Origin: Desulfopila_A sp964446655
GTDB lineage: Bacteria > Desulfobacterota > Desulfobulbia > Desulfobulbales > Desulfocapsaceae
Length of the DNA stretch: 64,000 nt
Assembly: GCA_964446655.1 (NCBI GenBank)
Contig: CAYUPL010000013.1
Span: forward strand, 1-64,000
Reading direction: 5' to 3'
This document shows positions 9,175-18,792 of the stretch, one piece after another (within the stretch, counting starts at the first letter, position 1; each line of letters begins with the position of its first letter). Under the pieces are notes generated by a model that saw nothing but the letters and a program-made list of their open reading frames with translations, searched no databases and had not been told where the DNA came from. The translations under genes and the position numbers were made by a program.

Positions 9175-11088
9175 CTAGTTCAGTGTTTGTGATAAAAACA
9201 GGCTCATCAGGCTCAAACCTATGACCATATAAATGGCATAGATCCGTACATATCCGACCTGAAATATCTTAAACGCGTTACCCAACAGCTGGTACAGCAA
9301 GGTTGACAGTTTGACGTGTCCATCGGCCACATACGGATCAAGCATTTTCTGGATTGACGCGCCGATGGCCTGGTAAGGCCTTACAAGTACCACATGATAG
9401 AGCTGGTCAACATAGAACAGATTATAAGCGAATTTGGCAAATCCGGTAAATTCGGGCTCTTCGGCGCCTTGTCCATACTTTTTGTAGGCAATGGTGAGGC
9501 CGATGGCAAAGGCGGCAATAGAGGCGGCGATGGCGAGAAACTCCAGAGCGTGGCTGCCGGCATGATGCTGTTCCGCCAGGCTGAAACTGAGCCAGTGAGT
9601 CACCTGCTGGCTGCCGCCGAAGATTGCCGGCAAGTTAAAGTAGCCGGCAAACAGGGCGCCGACGGCCAGGATAATCAGCGGCACGGTCATGACCCTGGGG
9701 GACTCCTGGGCGTGCTCTAATGAATGCCTGTCCCGTGCCTGGCCGTGGAAGACCAGGAAAAACATGCGAAAGGTATAGTAGGCCGTCATGGCGGCGACCA
9801 CGACTCCAACGGCCCATACCCCGGGATAGCCGTTGGCCAGGGTCATATAGAGAATTTCGTCCTTGCTGAAAAACCCGGCCAATAACGGGCAGCCTGCCAG
9901 AGACAGACAACCGATCAGCATGGTCCAGTAGGTAATGGGCATTTTATGCTTCAATCCGCCCATTTTCCAGATGTCCTGTTGATGGTGAAGGGCCATGATA
10001 ACGGAACCAGCCCCGAGAAAGAGCAGGGCCTTAAAAAAAGCATGGGTGAAAACATGGAAGATACCGGCGGAATAGGCGGCAACCCCGACACCTGCAAACA
10101 TGTAGCCCAGTTGCGAGACGGTGGAATAGGCCAGAACCTTTTTGATATCCTTCTGGAACATAGCGAAGATGGCGGCAAGAAGGGCCGTCAGTATGCCGAC
10201 CCAGGCGACAACGGTGCCGGCCACGGGCACCTGGACATAAATAAAGCTGAAACGCGCCACCATATAGACACCGGCGGTGACCATGGTAGCGGCATGGATC
10301 AGGGCCGATACCGGCGTAGGACCGGCCATGGCATCCGGCAACCAGACATAGAGAGGAATTTGGGCTGATTTACCGGTGGCGCCGAGAAAAAGCAGGAGAC
10401 ACACGGCAAGCCCCACCGCCGGTGTCAGATTATGGGCGTTTGCCGCAAGAGAGAGATAGTCAAAACCGCCCGTACCAATGGCCCAGAACAGCAGTGACAT
10501 ACCAAGGACAAAGCCGAGATCACCTATCCTGTTGACAATAAATGCCTTATTCCCGGCAAGAACGTTTTCTCTGCTCTCGCTGTAGAAACTGATGAGCAGA
10601 TAGGAGCAAAGTCCGACGCCTTCCCAACCGACAAACATAACGACAGGACCGTCGGCCAGCACCAGAATAAGCATGGCCCCGAGAAAGAGGTTGAGATATG
10701 CAAAAAATTTGCCGTAATTCTGATCCTTGGCCATATAGCCAATGGAATAGAAATGGATCAGTGTGCCGATAAAGGTAACAAAAAGAAGCATCAGAGCGCT
10801 GAGCGGGTCGGCCAGAAAACCCATGGAAACGTCCAACTCACCGACACTGAACCAGGTGAAGACCTTCTGGGTCAGATAGCGGGCCTCTTCGGGCATCTGC
10901 TTGACATGAAGAAACGTCTTGAAGGCAAGAAACGTGGCAATGACCGGACCAATGAGCGCCAGAAAGGAATAGACGTTCTCGGGTATCCTTTTACCGGTAC
11001 AGGTAAACATGTGCAATAGCCCGATGACCACTGCACCGAGGAGCGGCAGCAGCGGAATCAGCCCAAGATATGTTACAGAATGTTCCAT
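9175..11088 (-). CDS. nuoL: NADH-quinone oxidoreductase subunit L
   Basis: The 637-residue distal antiporter-like subunit. Seen are VMFVGWEGVGLCSYLLISFY (helix 5 glutamate), KSAQIPLYVWLPDAMAGPTP (helix 7 lysine) and KDIKKVLAYSTVSQLGYM. After about residue 500 the chain carries the long amphipathic helix plus terminal transmembrane segment that brace subunits L, M and N in complex I, so this is a true NuoL and not an MrpA-type paralog. It starts 4 bp after nuoK. Confidence 0.96.
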   Translation of the reverse strand: MEHSVTYLGLIPLLPLLGAVVIGLLHMFTCTGKRIPENVYSFLALIGPVIATFLAFKTFLHVKQMPEEARYLTQKVFTWFSVGELDVSMGFLADPLSALMLLFVTFIGTLIHFYSIGYMAKDQNYGKFFAYLNLFLGAMLILVLADGPVVMFVGWEGVGLCSYLLISFYSESRENVLAGNKAFIVNRIGDLGFVLGMSLLFWAIGTGGFDYLSLAANAHNLTPAVGLAVCLLLFLGATGKSAQIPLYVWLPDAMAGPTPVSALIHAATMVTAGVYMVARFSFIYVQVPVAGTVVAWVGILTALLAAIFAMFQKDIKKVLAYSTVSQLGYMFAGVGVAAYSAGIFHVFTHAFFKALLFLGAGSVIMALHHQQDIWKMGGLKHKMPITYWTMLIGCLSLAGCPLLAGFFSKDEILYMTLANGYPGVWAVGVVVAAMTAYYTFRMFFLVFHGQARDRHSLEHAQESPRVMTVPLIILAVGALFAGYFNLPAIFGGSQQVTHWLSFSLAEQHHAGSHALEFLAIAASIAAFAIGLTIAYKKYGQGAEEPEFTGFAKFAYNLFYVDQLYHVVLVRPYQAIGASIQKMLDPYVADGHVKLSTLLYQLLGNAFKIFQVGYVRIYAIYMVIGLSLMSLFLSQTLN

Positions 11089-11092
11089 GGAA

Positions 11093-11389
11093 TTACCCCT
11101 TCAGAAGACTGAATACGTTGGTGTCCAGTTTACTCTTGTGCTTGTGCAGCAGAATAACCACGGCCAGGGCCAAAGCAGCTTCCGCCGCGGCAACCGCCAT
11201 GACCATCATTGCCAGAACATGCCCATCCATGTTCTCATGCAGCCTGGAGAAAGCGATAAAGGCGAGGTTGGCGGCATTGAGCATGAGCTCAACAGACATG
11301 AAAACTGTAAAGACATTGCGCCTCGACATCACACCGAGGATGCCGATGCAGAACAGGATGATACTGAGGATGAGATAATCCGCTATCAT
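11093..11389 (-). CDS. nuoK: NADH-quinone oxidoreductase subunit K
   Basis: A 98-residue, three-helix subunit of the complex I membrane arm. The two conserved membrane glutamates are visible in SVELMLNAANLAFIAF and in the AVAAAEAALALAVVI segment, part of the hydrophilic axis of the proton path. The start overlaps the nuoJ stop by 4 bp, indicating translational coupling. Confidence 0.96.
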   Translation of the reverse strand: MIADYLILSIILFCIGILGVMSRRNVFTVFMSVELMLNAANLAFIAFSRLHENMDGHVLAMMVMAVAAAEAALALAVVILLHKHKSKLDTNVFSLLKG

Positions 11390-11895
11390 GATTCCGCCCT
11401 CCTTTTACCCGCCAGCACCACCGCACCCACCAGGGAGACAAGCAGCAGAATTGAGATAATTTCAAAGGGCAGCAGCCATTCCCGAAAAAGAACCAGCCCC
11501 ACCTCTTTTACGCCGCCGAACCCTCCGCCGACGATGGTGGCCTCAACACCTGGAAGACTTTTGACGGCCTTCGCCATCAGCAGACCGATGGGAGCCAGAA
11601 CGACTGCTCCGCCGAAAAAATAGGCCCAGCGCCGGCGTTCATCGGGCAGATCCTCTTTACGGATGTTGAGAAACATGATGATGAAGAGAATAAGCGACAT
11701 GATTGCACCGGCATAGACAATCAGTTGCAACGCGAACAGCAACTTGGCGGAAAGCAGGCCATAAAGCCCGGCCAGCGCTATCATGGTAACCACCAGGCTG
11801 ATTGCGCCATTCATCGGGTGGCGGGACAGCACCAGGCCAAGCGCCCCGATAACGGCAAGCAGTGCGAACACAGAAAATAGAAATTCGGCTATCAT
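11386..11895 (-). CDS. nuoJ: NADH-quinone oxidoreductase subunit J
   Basis: A 169-residue five-helix subunit of complex I. The LQLIVYAGAIMSLILFIIM segment is the family signature (helix 3 with the pi-bulge region). Length is normal. It lies 4 bp after nuoI and overlaps nuoK by 4 bp. Confidence 0.95.
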   Translation of the reverse strand: MIAEFLFSVFALLAVIGALGLVLSRHPMNGAISLVVTMIALAGLYGLLSAKLLFALQLIVYAGAIMSLILFIIMFLNIRKEDLPDERRRWAYFFGGAVVLAPIGLLMAKAVKSLPGVEATIVGGGFGGVKEVGLVLFREWLLPFEIISILLLVSLVGAVVLAGKRRAES

Positions 11896-11899
11896 AATC

Positions 11900-12424
11900 T
11901 CAAAGGCCCCTTTTTTGATATTCTTCTTCGTCGAACGCGCCGGGGGTGGCCGCCAGTTCCGTCAAATTTTTCAGCATGGGCTTGCGCGATTGTTCGACAA
12001 TGGAAAATATGCCGCTATCCATACGGATGGCATCTTTGGGACAGGCTTCGACGCAGTACCCGCAATAGATACATTCAAGCAGGTCGATATCGAAACGAAC
12101 GGGCATTTTCTCCTCCCGCCCGTCCAGCCGCTCACCTGCCTCGATCATGATGCAGCGCGACGGACAGTTGGTCTGACACATGAAACAGGCGACGCATTTT
12201 AACGAACCATCGTCGTAGGTTGTCAGCCTGTGACGCCCTCTCCAGCGAGGGGTGATTTCCGGCTTCTGCTCCGGATAGTGCCTGACGTACAGCTTGGAAT
12301 TATCCAGCAGATTCCTTAAAAAATGCCCGAGAGTAACACCCATGCCCCTAAAGACCTCCACTAGATAGATCTTCTCGGACAGGCTGTCTCCCTTGCGTTG
12401 TATGACTTTGACTTTGGCACCCAT
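11900..12424 (-). CDS. nuoI: NADH-quinone oxidoreductase subunit I (2x[4Fe-4S])
   Basis: A 174-residue ferredoxin-like subunit that carries clusters N6a and N6b between the NADH arm and the quinone site. Both cysteine sets are complete: CVACFMCQTNCP and CIYCGYCVEACP. The N-terminal amphipathic part (GMGVTLGHFLRNLL) is the membrane-contact helix. It follows nuoH by 11 bp. Confidence 0.96.
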   Translation of the reverse strand: MGAKVKVIQRKGDSLSEKIYLVEVFRGMGVTLGHFLRNLLDNSKLYVRHYPEQKPEITPRWRGRHRLTTYDDGSLKCVACFMCQTNCPSRCIMIEAGERLDGREEKMPVRFDIDLLECIYCGYCVEACPKDAIRMDSGIFSIVEQSRKPMLKNLTELAATPGAFDEEEYQKRGL

Positions 12425-12435
12425 TTCCTTCTCCC

Positions 12436-13722
12436 TTAACTTAACGCTACTACGACCGCACCGGTAACGAAGATATTTAACAGCGACAGCGGTAACAGCG
12501 TCTGCCAGCCAAGCTTCTGCAGCTGATCATAGCGAAAACGAGGCAATGTCCACCGAACCCAGACATAGACAAAACACATCAGCGTCGTTTTCAAAAGAAA
12601 TGTGCAGATCTGCAGTTCGGCCACAAATATATGGGCCGCCACACCGCCGGAACTGCTCAGCAGGACCACCAGGAGTATAAGCTCCATCACGGCCACCACG
12701 GCCCACAAAATTTTAATGTACACCCGGGCCTCCCGCTTTCTCGGGTCATTCGGGCGGTTGTAATGACTGAGATTGTTTTTTCGTATCCAGCCGGCAAAAT
12801 AATACATGCCTACCGGCAACAGGATCATGAGGAGAAAGGCAACGGGCTTGGCGTTGTTGACAAGTGTTTCGGTAGCGAGCCATGGTATCTGGTACCCTCC
12901 GAAAAAGAGGGTGACGATAATGGCGCTGGAGGCGAACATGGCAACATATTCGCCCATAAAGAAGATGGCAAACTTCATGGCGCTGTATTCAACATGGTAT
13001 CCGGCGACAATTTCACTTTCACCCTCGGCAAGATCGAAGGGGGTTCTGTTGGCCTCGGCAAAGGCAGCGATCACAAAGATGACGACGCCCAACGGCTGCA
13101 GAACCACACCCCACATCGGGATAAAACCAAAAAGGAGTTGACCCTGAAAACGAGCCATCTCACTGAGATTGACCGTTCCGTAAACCACCAGGAGGCTGAT
13201 CAGCGCCAATGCCAGCGGGATTTCGTAACTGATAACCTGGGCGGCTGCTCGAAGGCCGCCCAGCATGCCGTATTTATTGGTCGACGACCAGCCTGCCAGG
13301 ATAATGCCGTAGACGGCAAAACCGACAAAGGCAAGAAACCAGAGAATACCGAGATCGGTGGGAATGGCCTGCATGACATAACTTTTCTCACCAATCACCA
13401 GGGTATCGGCAAAAGGAATTACCGCAAAGGAAACCAGGGCCGTAAAAAACACAATAACGGGCGCCAGGATGAAATATATCTTGTGTTTAACATGCCCCGG
13501 TACGACATCTTCCTTGAAGATGAGCTTGACCGCATCAGCCAGGTTCTGTATCAGTCCCGCCGCGCGGAATCCAAAGACATTGGCCCGGTTTGGGCCCGCT
13601 CTATCCTGAAAGAAGGCGGCGCCGCGTCGTTCCATCCAGACAAGCACCGCAATGAAACAAAGCGGTACGAAGGCCCCGAATGACACCCGGAGAAGGATTA
13701 AGAGAATATCAAGCATTGACAT
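12436..13722 (-). CDS. nuoH: NADH-quinone oxidoreductase subunit H, long form
   Basis: The membrane subunit that forms the quinone chamber with NuoB and NuoD. Signatures seen: VWMERRGAAFFQDRAGPNR, and the acidic EANRTPFDLAEGESEIVAGYHVEYS loop. At 428 residues it is about 100 longer than the common 325-350; extra hydrophobic segments seem to sit at the C-terminal end (LQICTFLLKTTLMCFVYVWV is the usual end block) and in an added hydrophobic stretch after residue 280. The frame is clean, so this is a real length variant rather than a fusion error. Confidence 0.94.
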   Translation of the reverse strand: MSMLDILLILLRVSFGAFVPLCFIAVLVWMERRGAAFFQDRAGPNRANVFGFRAAGLIQNLADAVKLIFKEDVVPGHVKHKIYFILAPVIVFFTALVSFAVIPFADTLVIGEKSYVMQAIPTDLGILWFLAFVGFAVYGIILAGWSSTNKYGMLGGLRAAAQVISYEIPLALALISLLVVYGTVNLSEMARFQGQLLFGFIPMWGVVLQPLGVVIFVIAAFAEANRTPFDLAEGESEIVAGYHVEYSAMKFAIFFMGEYVAMFASSAIIVTLFFGGYQIPWLATETLVNNAKPVAFLLMILLPVGMYYFAGWIRKNNLSHYNRPNDPRKREARVYIKILWAVVAVMELILLVVLLSSSGGVAAHIFVAELQICTFLLKTTLMCFVYVWVRWTLPRFRYDQLQKLGWQTLLPLSLLNIFVTGAVVVALS

Positions 13723-13735
13723 GTGCAGCCTCGCT

Positions 13736-15268
13736 TTAGATTGATTTCAATCCCTCGGCGGGGATCTCGGTAAAATCGACTTTGGCCAGCGGGGTGGAGC
13801 TTTTACGAATCTGACTCAGGATCTCGTCACGGCTCGCCAAAGGCCCCCCCAGCAGATGCAGTACCTCAACCGCATCGGCGGCAGGGCTGTTTTTGGATAC
13901 AGCCTTGTCGAAAAACTGCAGAATGTTGTCGCAGTTGATCACCGTACCCGAATACTCCGTCCAGGAAGCAATCGGTATGGCGATATCGGCCTGCTCGACA
14001 ACGGCGGAACGGTGCGGGCTCAAGACTATTATTACCTTGTCCTTGAGAACTTTTTTCAGGGTCTTGTCATCTACACCGCGTAGATCGTTGCCTACACTGA
14101 GGATGAGGTCGGCGCCGTCGGCGGCGCTGTAAAAGAAGTCGGCGGTACTGTCGATGTCAAGCAGCGCCAAGGCGGCTCTGTTGGCCGATTTATCATCCTG
14201 AATGAGAAAGTCATCACCGTCATCTTTTTTGATATATCCGTCACTAAAACCCGAAACAGTCCCACCGATCTTTTTCGCCAGGGCCTGGGCGGCAACCATC
14301 TGCTCAACGGAGAGGCCTGGAGAGAGGAGCATGACCACCTTGTCGGCGCCACTGATGGCTTTGGCGGCGGCTTCGATACCTTCCAGCCGCCCCACGCCGC
14401 GACCTTTTTTCAAGGTCTCCAGCAGTCTGCCGTCGTTTTCCTCTTTATAGCTCAGCCGCCCCTCATCACAGATAAAATAGCCGTTGATCTGCTCGTTATA
14501 GCGCGGCCTGAAACGGTAGATCAGATCGTCTTTATATTTTTCCCGATTATGGTCGACATAGATATTGCAGCCTCGGCTGCAACCATGACAAATACCCTTG
14601 TCCTTTTGCAGGAACCAGACCCGTTGCCGGAAACGAAAATCGGCACTGGTCATGGCCCCCACCGGACAAAGATCCACCACATTGAGGGCATATCTGTTTG
14701 CCAGCGGCCTGCCGGGAAAAATGACGACACGGGCCACATCGGTGCGATTGACAATACCCAGCTCACCACTTTTTGTTATCTGGCGGCAGAACCTGACACA
14801 TCGACCACAGAGTACGCAGCGTTCCTGATCGTGCACCACGCCGCCGCCGAAATCCATTTTCTTGCCCTTTTTCACCTGCTCGACCGTCATGCGGCTGCTC
14901 TGACAGTCGTACTTCATATAGTAATCCTGAAGCGAACACTCCCCCGCCTGATCACAGACCGGACAGTCAATGGGGTGATTGATCAGCTCGAACTCCATGA
15001 TATCTTTCTGTATTTTTTTGATTTTGTCGGTATCCAGCTGTACCTTCATCCCTTCAAGAGCCGGCGTCTTACAGGCCGGCACAAGCGGCGGTCTGCCGTC
15101 TTCTATCCCCACCAGACACATGCGGCAGTTGCCGTCGGCGCCAAGGGCGGGATGATAACACAGATGGGGAATCTCGATGCCGACTGCACCGACTGCGTCT
15201 ATCAGGTTTTTACCTGATTCGACCTCCACCTCTTCTCCGTTGACAAACAGTTTTATCTTCTCAGCCAT
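13736..15268 (-). CDS. nuoG: NADH-quinone oxidoreductase subunit G, short form
   Basis: The iron-sulfur subunit of the NADH module. The ATG at 15268 gives 510 residues; an in-frame upstream extension would overlap nuoF heavily. The N-terminus has a [2Fe-2S] set (CYHPALGADGNCRMC...C), the HPIDCPVCDQAGEC set, two further [4Fe-4S] groups (CVLCGRCVRFC and CP) and CHGCSRGC of the molybdopterin-type Fe4S4 domain. The molybdopterin-like C-terminal part is short compared with the roughly 900-residue E. coli protein, ending after one alpha/beta lobe. It retains the electron-transfer part in full. Confidence 0.93.
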   Translation of the reverse strand: MAEKIKLFVNGEEVEVESGKNLIDAVGAVGIEIPHLCYHPALGADGNCRMCLVGIEDGRPPLVPACKTPALEGMKVQLDTDKIKKIQKDIMEFELINHPIDCPVCDQAGECSLQDYYMKYDCQSSRMTVEQVKKGKKMDFGGGVVHDQERCVLCGRCVRFCRQITKSGELGIVNRTDVARVVIFPGRPLANRYALNVVDLCPVGAMTSADFRFRQRVWFLQKDKGICHGCSRGCNIYVDHNREKYKDDLIYRFRPRYNEQINGYFICDEGRLSYKEENDGRLLETLKKGRGVGRLEGIEAAAKAISGADKVVMLLSPGLSVEQMVAAQALAKKIGGTVSGFSDGYIKKDDGDDFLIQDDKSANRAALALLDIDSTADFFYSAADGADLILSVGNDLRGVDDKTLKKVLKDKVIIVLSPHRSAVVEQADIAIPIASWTEYSGTVINCDNILQFFDKAVSKNSPAADAVEVLHLLGGPLASRDEILSQIRKSSTPLAKVDFTEIPAEGLKSI

Positions 15269-15278
15269 GAGCTTTGCC

Positions 15279-16559
15279 TTATCTCTGAATTTCAGCGGCC
15301 TGCATCGAGGCGCCCTTCTCGACATACGCCTCGAATTCATGCCGGAACTTGTGGATATAGCTGCGTACCGGCATGGTGCAAGCCGCCGAAAGCACACAAA
15401 CCGTTTTCATTTCGATATTATCGCACAACTCCAGCAACAGCTCGATGTCATCACTGCTGCCCTGACCCGCTAAGATTTTCTTCACAATCTTCAGCATCCA
15501 GCCCAGTCCTTCACGGCAGGGGGTGCACTGGCCGCAGGACTCATGGTGATAAAAATCGATCAGATTTTTTACCAGGGCAACGATATCGACGGTTTCATCC
15601 AGCACTACGATACCACCGGAACCGAACATAGTGCCGTGTTCCGCCATGGATTCGTAGTCAAGAGTGGCGGTCGCCGCCTCTGTCGGGGTCAGTACCGGGG
15701 TGGAACTCCCGCCCGGAATCACTCCTTTGAGCTTTCTTCCTTTCCAGACACCACCGGCAACCTGGTCGAGCACCTCGAGCAGCGGCAGTCCCAAAGGCAA
15801 TTCATACATGCCCGGCTTTTCCACATGGCCCGAAATCCCGAAAAGATGGGTGCCCGCACTTTTCTCGGTTCCGTAGGCCTTGTAGGCATCGGCCCCTTCT
15901 GCAATGATAAAGGGCAGAGAAGCGATACTCTGCACATTGTTGATAATAGTGGGACAGCCATAAAGACCTACCACGGCAGGAAAGGGCGGCTTGCTGCGCG
16001 GCTGCCCCTTTTTGCCCTCCACGGACTCCAGTAAGGCGGTCTCCTCGCCGCAGACGTAGGCCCCCGCGCCCCGGTGCACGGTAACATCGAGCTTGAAATC
16101 ATGCCCGGCAACCGTATCGCCGAGATAGCCGGCTTCGTAGGCCTCATCTATAGCCTTTTGCAGGATCTTGACCTGCGAGGTATATTCGCCGCGAATATAA
16201 ATATAGGTTTCATGACACCCGATGGCATAGCAGCAGATGATAATGCCCTCGATCAGCATATGCGGGTCACGAACCAGAATATAACGATCTTTGAAGGTTG
16301 CCGGTTCCGACTCGTCGGAGTTGACGGCGAGATAGACCGGTTTGCCGGTATCCTTGGGCAGAAAGGACCATTTTACCCCGGCGGGAAAACCGGCGCCGCC
16401 GCGACCTCGAAGGCCGCTTTTCTTGACCTCTTCGATGACATCTGCCGGCGGCATGGCAAACAGTTTATCCAATGTCTCGTAGGCACCGTGCTTTCGGGCC
16501 ACCTCCAGGGTATGGGCATCAGGTATATCAAATTTGGCACTGAGTATTTTCACTTCCAT
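15279..16559 (-). CDS. nuoF: NADH-quinone oxidoreductase subunit F (NADH/FMN site)
   Basis: The 426-residue flavoprotein that oxidises NADH. GRGGAGFPAGVKWSF is the NADH/FMN glycine-rich loop, GAGAYVCGEETALLESVEG follows at the expected spacing, and ESCGQCTPCREG plus the later cysteine ligate the N3 [4Fe-4S] cluster. Presence of nuoF with nuoE shows that this complex I takes electrons from NADH directly. It is 12 bp downstream of nuoE. Confidence 0.96.
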   Translation of the reverse strand: MEVKILSAKFDIPDAHTLEVARKHGAYETLDKLFAMPPADVIEEVKKSGLRGRGGAGFPAGVKWSFLPKDTGKPVYLAVNSDESEPATFKDRYILVRDPHMLIEGIIICCYAIGCHETYIYIRGEYTSQVKILQKAIDEAYEAGYLGDTVAGHDFKLDVTVHRGAGAYVCGEETALLESVEGKKGQPRSKPPFPAVVGLYGCPTIINNVQSIASLPFIIAEGADAYKAYGTEKSAGTHLFGISGHVEKPGMYELPLGLPLLEVLDQVAGGVWKGRKLKGVIPGGSSTPVLTPTEAATATLDYESMAEHGTMFGSGGIVVLDETVDIVALVKNLIDFYHHESCGQCTPCREGLGWMLKIVKKILAGQGSSDDIELLLELCDNIEMKTVCVLSAACTMPVRSYIHKFRHEFEAYVEKGASMQAAEIQR

Positions 16560-16571
16560 GATGCGCCCTCC

Positions 16572-17078
16572 TTAATCTAGACCGGCCAGCAGTGCTTTCA
16601 TCTTCTCCACATTCATCTCCTCGTGGAACTCTCCGTTGACCTGCACTACCGGGGCAGTGCCGCAGTGACCGAGGCATTCGACCTCCTCCAGGCTGAATTT
16701 ACCGTCCGCACTGATTTGTCCGGGCGTGATACCTATCTCATCCCGGAGAAAATCGACGATTTTCTGCTTGTCACGCAGCCAGCAGGACAGTGTCCGGCAA
16801 ACGCAGATATGATATTTCCCCATGGGATGGAGGTGATACATGGTGTAGAAGGTGGCCGCTTCGAACACTTTGGCGGCATAGGTGCCGATCCGATCGGCAA
16901 TATAAGCGATGGCCTCGGCGGAAATCCACCCTTCCTGTTCCTGCGTAAGCCACAGAGCCGGTAGAATCATCGATTCCCGGGTGGGATAGCGTTTCACCAG
17001 CCGTTCAAACTCGGCATCCCGCTCCGCATCGAATGAAAAAGGCTTTCCCGTTTCAATAAGCTGTGAACGATCACTCAT
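16572..17078 (-). CDS. nuoE: NADH-quinone oxidoreductase subunit E ([2Fe-2S])
   Basis: A 168-residue thioredoxin-like ferredoxin subunit (24-kDa type) carrying cluster N1a. The ligands appear as VCRTLSC and ECLGHCG. The helical N-terminal region (LTQEQEGWISAEAIAYIADR) is typical. Its start overlaps the nuoCD stop by 4 bp. Confidence 0.95.
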   Translation of the reverse strand: MSDRSQLIETGKPFSFDAERDAEFERLVKRYPTRESMILPALWLTQEQEGWISAEAIAYIADRIGTYAAKVFEAATFYTMYHLHPMGKYHICVCRTLSCWLRDKQKIVDFLRDEIGITPGQISADGKFSLEEVECLGHCGTAPVVQVNGEFHEEMNVEKMKALLAGLD

Positions 17079-18790
17079 CTGTCCAACTCCCCACCTATTA
17101 TATTGATGCTTCCCAGATTGATTATGGCATCGGCAATCATCTGCCCTTCCACCATTTCATGGAAACCTCCCATGATATAAAAACATGGAGGCCGCACCTT
17201 GCATTTATATGGCCGTCCCGTGCCGTCGGAGACAAAATGGAAACCAAGCTCACCATTGGCTGCCTCGAAGCTGTCATACCATTCCCCCTTGGGAACCTGC
17301 ACTCCTTCAAAGACGAGTTTGAAGTGGCTTGCCAGTGCCTCAATATTGCCGGACACTTCAGTTTTGGGCGGCAACATGACAGCTTTGTCATTAATATTGA
17401 TTGGTCCGCCGGGAATCATTTTCATGGCCTGACGGATAATCCGAATAGACTGAAAAATCTCCTCGAAACGGACCATCATCCGGTCATAAATATCACCCTT
17501 GGTGCCGACGGGAACCTCGAAGTCGAAAGCCTCGTAGTTGTAATAGGGATTGTCCTTGCGCAGATCAAAGGGTACGCCGCCGGCTCTAAGACATGGGCCC
17601 GTAAAGCCATAGGCAAGAGCGCGTTCGCCCGGCAGGCAGCAGACATTCTGAGTCCGATCATGCACGATCCTGTTTTGCAGAATCAAAGCAAGACAGTCGG
17701 AGATACCCTTCTCGATATCCTTGAGCTGATATTCCATATCGCTTTCCCAACCATCATAGAAGTCACGATACATGCCGCCGATCCTGGTGAAGGAGCTGGT
17801 CAACCGCGCTCCGGTGAGCCGGGAGATGAAATCATAGGAGGCTTCCTTTTCATTGTAGAGATACCAGTAATTCGTCAGACCACCCATATCGACCAGATTG
17901 GCCGCCAGGCAGACCAGGTGATCCTGAACCCGGAAGAATTCGGAAAGCACCACCCGCATGAACATGGCCCGTTCGGTAATCTGCACACCAAGCCAGGATT
18001 CCACCGCCTTGACATAGGCGATGTTGTTGAGAAGTGCGGAACAGTAGTTCAGCCTGTCCGTCAACGGAATGATCTGATTATAGGTGCGCTGTTCGGCGGT
18101 TTTCTCAAAGCCTCTATGGAGGTAGCCTATTTCATTGACATTGGCGAGAATAGTTTCACCGTCGAGCGCGGTCAGGATACGAATGGCGCCATGAGTTGCC
18201 GGATGAGACGGCCCCAGGTTGAGAAACATCACCTCGGTATTGATGTCGCTCATGGTGCTGGTGCTGACCCCCTTTGCCGCCAGCCGCGCCCTGATGGGAG
18301 CTTCCATGCTGTCGGTCTCCAGGCAGACCTGACGCTGCTCTATAGGGTAGTCCTTGCGTAGCGGATGTCCTTGAAACTGCCAGTGATTGAGGATTCTCCG
18401 CAGATCGGGATGATTCTTAAAATGAATGCCGTACTGATCATAGGTTTCCCGCTCCGCCCAGTTCGCCGCCTCAAAGAGGTCGGTGATGCTCGGTACACCT
18501 GCAGCAGGATCGGCCACAAAGGACTTCACCTGCACCAGCCTGTTTTTCTCCCAATTGCGTAAAGTATACACCAGAGCGAAACGATCATCTTGATGACCAG
18601 GATAGTTCAGGTAGTCCACTGCCGTGATATCAAGGAGCAGAGTGAATCCAAACCGGTCATCATCCCGCAACTGCCTCAGAGTGTCATGCAGTTTTTCCGC
18701 CGGAACCAGCACAAGCACCCCTTCAAATACCTCAAAACAATCCGCATAGGAAAAAGCGCTCTTCAGTTTTTCAATCGCCGTTGCATCCAT
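17075..18790 (-). CDS. nuoCD: Fused NADH-quinone oxidoreductase subunit C/D
   Basis: A 571-residue fusion: the 30-kDa NuoC domain (about 1-150, with ERETYDQYGIHFKNHPDLRR) joined by a short linker to the 49-kDa NuoD domain (about 180-571, with NLGPSHPATHGAIR, the quinone-site loop). The C-terminus ends in IIGGELDR like the usual GEVDR end of NuoD. It forms the connecting arm over the quinone chamber. The same fusion is known in E. coli and others. It lies between nuoB (3 bp gap) and nuoE. Confidence 0.96.
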   Translation of the reverse strand: MDATAIEKLKSAFSYADCFEVFEGVLVLVPAEKLHDTLRQLRDDDRFGFTLLLDITAVDYLNYPGHQDDRFALVYTLRNWEKNRLVQVKSFVADPAAGVPSITDLFEAANWAERETYDQYGIHFKNHPDLRRILNHWQFQGHPLRKDYPIEQRQVCLETDSMEAPIRARLAAKGVSTSTMSDINTEVMFLNLGPSHPATHGAIRILTALDGETILANVNEIGYLHRGFEKTAEQRTYNQIIPLTDRLNYCSALLNNIAYVKAVESWLGVQITERAMFMRVVLSEFFRVQDHLVCLAANLVDMGGLTNYWYLYNEKEASYDFISRLTGARLTSSFTRIGGMYRDFYDGWESDMEYQLKDIEKGISDCLALILQNRIVHDRTQNVCCLPGERALAYGFTGPCLRAGGVPFDLRKDNPYYNYEAFDFEVPVGTKGDIYDRMMVRFEEIFQSIRIIRQAMKMIPGGPININDKAVMLPPKTEVSGNIEALASHFKLVFEGVQVPKGEWYDSFEAANGELGFHFVSDGTGRPYKCKVRPPCFYIMGGFHEMVEGQMIADAIINLGSINIIGGELDR

Positions 18791-18792
18791 AA

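Noticed and set aside
12631..13683. A 350-codon open frame on the plus strand
   Set aside because: Antisense to nuoH; the translation is rich in H, K, G and D as expected for a complementary shadow of a membrane protein.
17063..18361. A 432-codon open frame on the plus strand
   Set aside because: Lies fully against nuoCD, which has clear family motifs throughout; the opposite frame has none.
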